Shown here piece after piece: positions 55,932 to 64,000 of a stretch of DNA of 64,000 nucleotides. Location of the stretch: contig NC_091250.1 in the NCBI RefSeq assembly GCF_042477335.2, positions 62,131,384-62,195,383 of the forward strand, written 5' to 3'. Source of the stretch: Ovis canadensis. Lineage: Eukaryota; Chordata; Mammalia; Artiodactyla; Bovidae. Under the pieces are notes generated by a model. That model was not told the DNA's origin. It was given only the letters and a program-made list of their open reading frames with translations, and did no database searches. How positions within the stretch are numbered: position 1 is the stretch's first letter; each line of letters starts with the position of its first letter. The position numbers were made by a program, and so were the translations under genes.

Positions 55932-56985
55932 ATGAAGGAACAAACTAGAAACACAGAATTCCAAATAAATGAAGAAGAAATAGGCAAACTGTCTGAAAAA
56001 GAGTTCAGAATAATGATAGTAAAGATGATCAAAAACCTCGAAAACAAAATGGAGAAAATGCAGGAATCAATGAACAAAGACATAGAAGAATTAAAGAATA
56101 AACATACAGAGACAACACAATTACTGAAATTAAAAATACTCTGAAGTTGCTCAGTCATGTCTGACTCTTTGCCACCCCATGGACTGTAGCCCACCAGGCT
56201 CCTCTGTCCATGGGATTTTCCAGGCAATAGTACTGGAGTGGATTGCCATTTCCTTCTAGATGGAATCAATAGGAGAATATTTGAAGCAGAAAAATGAATC
56301 AGTGAGCTGGAAGATAAAATGGTGGAAATAACTTCTGAAGAGCAGAATAAAGTAAAAAGAATGAAAAGAACTGAGGATAGTCTCAGAGACCTCTGGGACA
56401 GTATCAAACACACCAACATTCAAGTTATAGAGGTCCCAGAAGAAGAGAAAAAGAAAGGGTATGAAAAAAATTTTGAAGAGATTATTTCAAGTCTCTTTGA
56501 AGAGTTGAAAATTTCCCCAACATGGAAAAGGAAATAGTCAATCAAGTCCAAGAGGCACAAAGAGTCCCACACAGGATAAACCCAAGGAGAAACACGCCAA
56601 GACACATACTAATCAAGTGAACAAAGACTAAACACAAAGAAAGAATATCAAAAGCAGCAAGAGAGAAGCAACAAGTAACATACAAGGGAAACCCCATATG
56701 CTTAACAGCTGATCTTTCAGCAGAAACTCTGCAGGCCAGAAGGGAATGGCAGGATATATTTAAAGTACTGAAAGGGAAAAAATCTACAATCAAGATTACT
56801 GTACTCAGCAAGGATCTCATTCAAAATTGATGGAGAAATAAAAGGCTTTTCAGATAAGCAAAAGTAAGAGAATTCAGTACCACCGAACCAGCTTTACAAC
56901 AAATGTTAAAGGAACTTATACAGTCAAGGAACACAAGAGAAGAAAAAAATATCTACAAAATCAACCCCAAACAATTAAGAAAATG
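55932..56985 (+). pseudogene. L1 ORF1 (RNA-binding nucleic-acid chaperone), broken
   Basis: In an active L1, ORF1p forms trimers that coat L1 RNA. Here a start at 55932 gives about 70 residues (NEEEIGKLSEKEFRIMIVKM, a coiled-coil-like N-terminus) before a Bov-A SINE at 56143-56257 cuts the frame. Reading resumes at about 56319 with MVEITSEEQNKVKRMKRTED and EVPEEEKKKGYEKNFEEI (RRM region) and meets a stop near 56537. The C-terminal domain is still recognisable (QVQEAQRV, NPRRNTPRHIL, LTADLSAETLQARREWQDIF) but carries further stops. Non-functional. Confidence 0.88.
56143..56257 (-). mobile_element. Bov-A SINE inside L1 ORF1
   Basis: GAAGTTGCTCAGTCATGTCT to GATTGCCATTTCCTTC. It separates AATACTCT from AGATGGAATC, which are adjacent in intact ORF1. 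Confidence 0.9.
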
Positions 56986-59900
56986 GCAATAAGAACATAT
57001 ATATCAATAATTACTTTAAATGTAAATGGCTTAAATGCTCCAATCAGAAGACACAGACTGGCTGAATGGATACAAAAACAAGACCCATATATATGCTGTT
57101 TACAAGAAACCTAGTTCAGACCTAAAGACACATATTGCCTGAAAGTGAGGATGAGAAAATATACTCCAACAAATGAAAAGCAAAAGAAAGCTGGAGTAGC
57201 AATCCTGTATCAAACAAAATAGACCTTAATATAAAGAAGATTATAAGAGGTAAGGAAGGACACTACATAATGATCATGGGATCAATCCAAGAGGAAGACA
57301 CAAAAATTTTAAATATCTATGCACCTAATACAGGAGCACCTTAAGACATAAGACAAACACTAACAAACGTAAAAGGAGAAAGTGACAGTAACATAATAAT
57401 AGTAGGAGAGTTTAACACCCCACTCACACCAATGGACAGATCATCAAAACAGAAAATTAATAAGGAAACACAAGTCTTAAATGATACATTAGATGAGATG
57501 GGTCTTATTGATATCTTCAGGACATTCCATCCAAATGAAAAAGAATAGCCCTTCTTCTCAAGTGCACATGGAATATTCTCCAGGATAGACCACATCTTGG
57601 GTCACAAATCAAACCTCAGTAAATTAAAGAAAATTGAAATCGTATCAAGCATCTTCTCTGACCACAATGCTATGAGACAGATATTAATTACAAGAAAAAA
57701 GCTGTAAGAAACACAAACATATGGAGATTAAGCAACACATTTCTAAATAATCAACAGGTTACTGAAGAAATAAAAAGGAAAATACAAATATTTCTAGAAA
57801 CAAAGACAATGAAAACACAACAACTCAAAACCTGTGGGATACAGCAAAAGTAGTTGTAAGAGCAAAGTTTATAGCAATGCAATCTTACCTCAAGAAACAA
57901 GAAAAATATCATATAGACAACCTAACTTTACACCTTAAACAACTGGAAAAAGAAGAACAAAAAAAATACCCAAAGTTAGTAGAAAGAAAGAAATCATAAA
58001 TATCTGAGCAGAAATAAATGAAAAAGAAATGAAAGAAACAATAGTAAAGATTAATAAAACTAAAAGCTGGTTCTTTTGAGAAGATAAAGAAAATTGACAA
58101 ACCTTTAGCCAGACTCATCAAGAAAAAAAAGAGAGAAGAATCAAATTGACAAAATTAGAAATGAAAAAGGAGAGGTTACAACAGACAATGCAGAAATACA
58201 AAGGACTATGAGAGACTATTAAGAACAACTATAGGGCAATAAAATGGATAACCTGGAGGAAATGGACAGATTCTTAGAAAAGTTCAATCTTCCAAGACTG
58301 AACCAGGAAGAAATAGAAATTATGAACAACCCAATTAAAAGCACTGAAATTGAAGCTGTCATCAAAAACCTCCCAAAAAACAAAAGCCCAGGACCAGATG
58401 GCTTCACAGAAGAATTCTATCAAACACTTAGAGAAGAGCTAATGCCTACCATTCTAAAATTCTTACAAAAAATTGCAAAGGAAGGAAAACTTCCAAACTC
58501 TTTCTTTGAGGCCACCATCACCCCGATACCAAAACCAGACAAAGACAACACAAAAAACAAAAACTACAGGCCAGTATCACTGATGCAAAAATCCTCAACA
58601 GAATTTTGGCAAACTGAATTCAGCAACACATCAAAAAGCTCATACACCATGATCAAGTTGAGTTTATTGCAAGAATGCAAGGATTCATCAATATATGCAA
58701 ATCAATCAATGTGATAAACCATATTAACAAATTGAAAGATGAAAACCATATGGTCATTTCAATAGAGGCAGAAAAAAGCCTTTGACAAAATTCAGCACAC
58801 ATTTATGATTAAAACTCTTCAAAAAATGAGCATAGAAGGAACCTACCTCAACATAGTGAAGGCCATATGTGATAAGCCTATAGCAAACATTATTCTCAAT
58901 GGTGAAAAATTGAAAGCATTCCCCCTAAGATCAGGAAAAAGACAAGGGTGCTCACTTTCACCACTATTATTCAACATAGTTCTGGAAGTCCTAGCTAGAG
59001 CAATCAGAGAAGAAAAAGAAATAAAAGGAATCCAGATCAGAAAAGAAGTAAAGCTCTCACTGTTTGCAGATGACATGATGTTGTACACAGAAAACCCTAA
59101 AGATAGCATCAGAAAATTACTAGAGCTAATCAGTGAATTTAGCAAAGTTGCAGGATGAAAAAAATCAATACACAGAAATCACCTGCATTTCTATATAGTA
59201 ACAATGAAAAATCAGAAAGAGAAATTAAGGAATCCATCCCATTCACCATTGCAACAAAAATAATTAAATATCTAGGAATAAAATTACCTAAGGAGCCAAA
59301 AGAACTATACACAGAAAATTATAAGACACTGATGAAAGAAATCAAAGATGACATAAACAGATGGAGAGATATTCCATATTTCTGGGTAAGAAGAATCAAT
59401 ATTGTGAAAATGACTATACTATCAAATGCAATCTACAGATTCAATGTGATCCCTACCAAATTACCAATGGCATTTTTCACAGAATTTGAATAAAAAATTC
59501 ACAATTCATATGGAAACACAAAAGACCCCAAAATAGCCAAAGCAGTCTTGAGAAAGAAGAAGATGGTTGGAGGAATCAATCTTCCTGACTTCAGATTATA
59601 TTCCAAAGCTACAGTCATCAAGACAGTATGGTGCTGGCACAAAAACAGAAACATAGACCAATGGAACAAGATAGAAAGCCCAGAAATAAACCCATGCATC
59701 TGTGGGTACCTTATTTTTGACAAAGGAGGCAAGAATATACAATGGGGCAAAGACAGCCTCTTCAATAAATCGTGCTGGGAAATTGGACAGCTACATGTAA
59801 AACAATGAAGTTAGAACACTTCCTAACACCATACACAAAATTAAACTCAAAGTGGATTAAAGACCTAAAGGTAAGGCCAGAAACTACAAAACTCTTAGAG

Positions 59901-60446
59901 GAAAACAGGCGGAACACTCGATGACATAAATCAAAGCAAGATCGTCTATGACCCCCTCCTAGAGTAATGGAAATAAAAATAAAGGTAAACAAGTGGGACC
60001 TGATTAAATGTAAAAGCTTTTGCACAGCAAGGGAAACTACAAGCAAGGTGAAAAGACAACCCTCAGAATGGGAGAAAATAATAGCAAATGAAACAACTGA
60101 CAAAGGATTAATTTCCAAAATATACAAGCAGCTCATACAACTCAATGCCAAAAAAACAAACAACCTAATCAAAAAGTGGGAAAAAGACCTAAACAGACAT
60201 TTCCAAAGAAAACAACAGATGGCTAACAAACACATGAAAAGATGCTCAACATCACTCATTATTAGAGAAATGCATATCAAAACCACAATGAGATATCACC
60301 TCACACTAGTCAGAATGGCCATCATCAAAAAATCTGCAAGCAATAAATGCTGGAGAGGGTGTGGAGAAAAGGGAACACTCTTGCACTGTTGGTGGGAATG
60401 TAAATTGATACAGCCCCTATGGAAGGCAGTATGGAGATTCCTTTAA
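56983..60446 (+). pseudogene. L1 ORF2 (endonuclease, reverse transcriptase, Cys-rich end), broken
   Basis: ORF2p nicks the target and primes reverse transcription. The ATG at 56983 opens MAIRTYISIITLNVNGLNAP, the start of the endonuclease, but TAG at 57112-57114 stops it at codon 44; more stops and frame changes follow. RT remnants: 58244-58714 ([32 protein letters not shown]) and 58805-59158 ([14 protein letters not shown], then the catalytic FADDM at 59063-59077). The C-terminal frame 59967-60446 ends with the Cys-rich [17 protein letters not shown]. All expected domains are in order, but no continuous frame exists. Confidence 0.92.
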
Positions 60447-60975
60447 AAAACTAGGAATAAAACCACCATATGACCCAACAATCCCACTCCTAAGCATATA
60501 CCCTGAGGAAACCAAAATTGAAAAAGACACATGTATCCCATTGCAGCACTATTTACAATGGCTAGAACATGGAAGCAACCTAGATGTCCATTGACAGAGG
60601 AATGGATGAACAAGTTGTATACATGTACACAGTGGAATATTACTCAGCCATAAAAGGAACACATTTGAGTCAGTTCTGATGAAATGGATGAACCTAGAAC
60701 CTATTATACAGAGTGAAGTGAGTCAGAAAGAGAAAGATAAGTATAGTATTCTAATGCACATATACAGAATCTAGAAAAATGATTCTGAAGAATTTATCTA
60801 CAAGGCAGCAATGGAAAAACAGACATAGAGAATAAACTTATGGACATGGGGAGAGGGTAGAAGAGGGTGAGATGTATGGAAGGAGTAACATGGAAATTTA
60901 TATTACCATATGTAAAATAGATAGCCAATGGGAATTTTCTGTATGGCTCAGGAAACTCAAAAAGGGCTCTCTATC

Positions 60976-61408
60976 TGAGCGCCGAAGAATTGATGCTTTG
61001 GAACTGTGGTGTTGGAGAAGACTCTTTTTTTTTTTTTTGGAGAAGACTCTTGAGAGTCCCTTGGACTGCAAGGAGATCCAACCAGTCCATTCTGAAGGAG
61101 ATCAGCCCTGGGATTTCTTTGGAGGGAATGATGCTGAAGGTGAAACTCCAGTACTCTGGCCACCTCATGCGAAGAGTTGACTCATTGGAAAGGACTCTGA
61201 TGCTGGGAGGGATTGGAAGCAGGAGGAGAAGGGGATGACAGAGGATGAGATGGCTGGATGGCATCACTGACTCGATGGATGTGAGTCTGAGTGAGCTCCG
61301 GAAGTTGGTGATGGACAAGGGGGCCTGGCGTGCTGTGTTCATGGGGTCGCAGAGAGTCGGACACGGCTGAGCGACTGAGCAACTGAGCGACTGAACTGAA
61401 CTGAACTG
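60976..61408 (+). mobile_element. BovB 3' fragment inside the L1 3' UTR
   Basis: Starts TGAGCGCCGAAGAATTGATG and ends in tandem ACTGA units. L1 3' UTR sequence stops at GGGCTCTCTATC and resumes at ATCAACCTAGAG. Confidence 0.93.
61014..61051 (-). repeat. Apparent tail-only retroinsertion: T tract between 13-base direct repeats
   Basis: GGAGAAGACTCTT at 61014-61026 and 61039-61051 with only T residues between them. Other BovB copies in the window carry the sequence once. Confidence 0.65.
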
Positions 61409-61640
61409 ATCAACCTAGAGGTGTGGGATGGGGAGGGAGATGGGAGGGAGGTTCAAGAGAGAGGGGATATATGCATACCTATGGCTGATTCATGCTGAGG
61501 TTTGACAGAAAACAACAAAATTCTGTAAAGCAATTATCCTTCAATAAAAAATGAATTAAAAAGAAAAAAAAATTACCAAACTATTCTCCACAGAGGCTGT
61601 TATCAAGCATTCTTACCTTTGTACCATAAAATCTTTTAAG

Positions 61641-62067
61641 AAAAATCCATTCTTTTTTCCCCCCTCTCTCTTGGGATAGGATCCCTCTTCCAGGCTCCCC
61701 TTATCTAATTTCCCCTCCCTGTGCTCTTCAGAATCCTGGGTGCCTCACTGAACTCCACGGCTTAAGGGGGCAGGAGGCAGCCATCTCCAGGGACATTGAA
61801 AGATGCACCCCACCCCGACCCCAGCCTCTCCCTCATGGCTTTTGAATGTCTTCCCTTCCACAGCACCAGAGTCTACCTTTCACCCTTGTTAAAAAGCAGA
61901 TGGTCAGGGTTGGTACACAATGGGCTCTTATCAGTCATATTTTTCTTAGAACAAACCATATTCGTGGTTTTCCCAAGTATGGATGTGGTATGGGAAGTAG
62001 AGAAACCATGGGAGAGGGTGCGGTGCCGGGCGAGGAGCAGTCATCCGGAGGGACTTAGAGGAAGGCT
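61641..62067. other. Intergenic, nothing recognised
   Basis: Short frames only. Confidence 0.4.
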
Positions 62068-62142
62068 TCTATGGGGTCGCACAGAGTCGGACACGACTGA
62101 GGCGACTTAGCCGCAGCAGCGGCAGAAGCAGCAGCAGAGGGT
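62068..62142 (+). mobile_element. Bov-A2 3' fragment
   Basis: CTATGGGGTCGCACAGAGTC, GACACGACTGAGGCGACTTA and a degenerate (CAG)n tail. Confidence 0.8.
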
Positions 62143-63472
62143 TCCCAGCTCTGGAGGTCCATCAGCCCTGTTTGTCCGAGGCACTGTGCTCCCTTAGACT
62201 CTGACTCAGTAACGGGAGGTGTGGGGGGCGGTGTTGCCCCACACTCCACCCATTCCTTTCCCTAGGATCTCCTACCAGTTCTCCCCTCTCGCTTCACCAC
62301 GATGAACACAGTGCAACTGGTTCCTTGAGTGCAATCTTTCATACTGTGTGATTAGCACAGAGACCCAAGCTAGACACTTTTAGATTAAGGGATCATGAAG
62401 TCCCAAGTACAATAACATCTCACATCACAGCTTCATTCTTCAGGTTTTAATTATGTACTGTTCTAATTTGACACTAAGCTCATGGTAGGAAGGCAGGGGA
62501 ATCCTGAAATAACACAGACTATAATATGCAAGATGGTCCAGCTCCCCAAAACTTCAGAGGAAGCACCACGGCCTCTTAAAATAATCTATGTGGCATATTT
62601 CAAGCCTCATGCTCTTTATTTTATCTGTGATTTTAAACACTGCCTGACAATGAGATACAATGATATCAGACTTCACAGCCACAAATCATGATGTTATTTG
62701 AGTTGCTTCACTTTCAACAAACTTCACAAATACAGGGGATGGAAAGAAAAGGCTCTTTCGGTCTTTCTCTCTTTGTGAAATCTTGACACAGTGCAGACCC
62801 ACATTCTTCTAATGGGCCTTTGGCCAACATGGTGGTAGTGCCATCTGTCAGTGGAACTCACACTAGCTTTGGTCGCTGTGAAGCCAGAGGGCCACGTGGG
62901 CCCAGGGCTGTAGTGCTTGCTTGCTGGAGGCAGTGCTTCAGGTAGGTCTGCCCCGGCCCTTGCCCCCCATCCCCGCCAACTCTCCTGCCCTGCTGGCCGC
63001 CTCCTAGACTGGCCTGCTGGGACTTTGTCATTTCAGCAAGCAGATTGTTCATAGGTTTCATAGCTCAGCGTTCAGTGTGTGTGGCCCCTCCTACACTGAT
63101 GGGGTAACAGGCACACCAGAAGCTCCTTTGCCCCTCAGCTGGGCTTTTCCCTGGGGCCACTTTTTCCCTGGGGCTTGTAGACTACACAGCAGTGAGGAGG
63201 GAGGACCAGTGTGTGGGGTTAGGGTATTTCCAAGGGTGATGAATCTGATGGGGTCAAAACACAAAATCCCCTAATATAAGAGATGGAGAAGGGATTTGGG
63301 GGCTACAGAATCTACTGTATGCTCCTGCCATAATGTATGACCTTGACAATGAGAAACCAGGGAAATGGCCTACACCATTCTCTGCTGGGTCTTTCCCGCA
63401 TGGGTGAAACTCACTGCTTAACAAACGGGAAAGGTGACCTTTAAAATGTGTTTTCTGAACAATAAGCTAAAG
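62143..63472. other. Intergenic, nothing recognised
   Basis: A weak CTCF-like motif (minus strand, around 62830-62850) is the only signal noted. Confidence 0.4.
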
Positions 63473-63695
63473 CAGGAATCAGCAAACTTTTTCAGTGTAG
63501 TGGCAGATAGTAAATATTTTTGGCTTTATGAACCATGTGTTCTCTGTTGCAACTACTTAGCTCTATCTGGAGCATGTAGGAAGCAAGACAATATGTAAAC
63601 AGATGGGCGCGGCTGTGTTCCAATAAAATTTTGTTGATGAAAACAGACAATGGACTGGCATTTGCCCACGAGTGGATCATGATTTACTGACTGCT
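63473..63695. mobile_element. Ancient hAT-like DNA-transposon relic (MER type)
   Basis: ATCAGCAAACTTTTTCAGTG, GGCAGATAGTAAATATTTTT, CTCTGTTGCAACTACTTAGC and GCTGTGTTCCAATAAAATTT follow a well-known mammalian MITE family with CAGG...CTG-type ends. Family name not certain. Confidence 0.65.
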
Positions 63696-63894
63696 CACTA
63701 AAGAGGTGGAGATGGTAGATAAGCCAGAGAAAGTTTCCAGGTCCCTATCTTATCGGCTCCGGATTACTTATATTTAGTCTGTTGGGTGAGAGAGAAAGAA
63801 ATATCTGTCTTTTTTAGGCAGCTGTTTTGTGGGGTCTCTTTGTTACCACAGCCTATCCAGTCCTTGCATGGCTCAGGGATAACACTTGTGCTTG

Positions 63895-64000
63895 AATGCC
63901 ATCTTCTCAGAGAGATGTGCCCTGCCCATCTTATCTAAAATAGCACCTGCCAACATCCCGAGCTCCTTGACCTGCTTGATTTTTTAAATGTATAGTTAGG
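63895..64000. mobile_element. L2 LINE relic, running off the window
   Basis: CTTATCTAAAATAGCACCTG and CCTGCTTGATTTTTTAAATG match the L2 3' region. 63696-63894 holds nothing recognised. Confidence 0.5.

Larger units (their letters stand above)
51659..61564 (+). mobile_element. Near full-length bovine-type L1 (LINE-1) with nested insertions
   Basis: AAAAAAAATTAC at 51647-51658 and 61565-61576 marks one retrotransposition event. The 5' end is TGGTGGAATAAGATGGCAGA, and the 3' end is GCAATTATCCTTCAATAAAA. Removing the recognised inserts leaves roughly 8.4 kb, the size expected for a complete ruminant L1. ORF1 and ORF2 are both broken by stops, and ORF1 also by a SINE, so it is not autonomous. Confidence 0.9.
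50900..61640 (-). mobile_element. Old L1 host element, antisense, split by Bov-A2 and a full-size L1
   Basis: Pieces at 50900-51297, 51586-51658 and 61577-61640 read continuously as an old L1 in reverse (ATGTCATATAAATGGAATCA, GGGCAAATTCCCAGGAATGA, GTAAGTGTATATTTAAC, then CCAAACTATTCTCCACAGAG). Confidence 0.72.

Noticed and set aside
59762..60286. 174-codon minus-strand open frame
   Set aside because: Antisense to the L1 ORF2 C-terminal part, with no independent signal.
62830..62850. CTCF-like motif on the minus strand
   Set aside because: It matches only part of the core (the leading CCA is replaced), so it was not listed as a site.
1..64000. Neighbouring genes RBPJ and TBC1D19
   Set aside because: Expected on either side of CCKAR from mammalian gene order, but no exon of either was recognised; they probably lie outside the window.

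Overview
The window is nuclear DNA from a ruminant, most likely a pecoran such as cattle, sheep or goat. The basis is its repeats: tRNA-Glu-derived Bov-tA SINEs, dimeric Bov-A2 SINEs with (CAG)n tails, many fragments of the RTE retrotransposon BovB, CHR-type SINEs and a near full-length bovine-type L1, on a background of MIR, L2, MER5-like and old L1 relics. The species is not resolved. There are no operons, CRISPR arrays, phage genes or bacterial features.

One protein-coding gene is supported. CCKAR, the cholecystokinin A (type 1) receptor, lies on the minus strand. Its five coding exons are at 32862-32751, 32074-31823, 27995-27734, 25711-25584 and 24262-23730. All junctions are GT-AG, all phases match, and the exons join into an uninterrupted 428-codon rhodopsin-like GPCR. 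Every family landmark checked is present (ERY, CWxP, NPxxY, the extracellular disulphide, the palmitoylation cysteines and the peptide-contact residues). The terminal exon is very rich in GC and CpG. The 3' UTR probably ends near 22.76-22.90 kb. The start codon is fixed by an upstream in-frame stop, and a 4-codon upstream ORF lies 46 bases before it.

Layout. 1-22.7 kb is intergenic DNA downstream of CCKAR, with BovB, SINEs, two LTRs of one family in opposite orientations, and MIR/L2 relics. 22.7-33.5 kb is CCKAR with its UTRs and proximal promoter. 33.6-51.3 kb is upstream intergenic DNA packed with SINEs (two sites hit twice in succession), a gammaretrovirus-type solo LTR, BovB copies and old L1 DNA. 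51.3-61.6 kb is a nest: an old antisense L1 holds a Bov-A2 and a 9.9-kb bovine-type L1, which itself carries SINEs, an antisense L1 fragment and a BovB. 61.6-64 kb is mostly unremarkable, with an hAT-like relic and the start of an L2. Neither neighbour expected from the mammalian gene order (RBPJ, TBC1D19) is visible.

I found no new multigene system. The most unusual signals are two apparent tail-only retroinsertions (homopolymer tracts flanked by exact 13- and 18-base direct repeats), one probably in the CCKAR 3' UTR. Others are an unexplained exact 38-base direct repeat at 3.0 and 6.0 kb, inverted BovB pairs (one inside CCKAR intron 2), and SINEs that landed in each other's target-site duplications. 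Repeat family names rest on recognised sequence and were not checked against a library; repeat edges without a stated duplication are good to about 10-20 bases.
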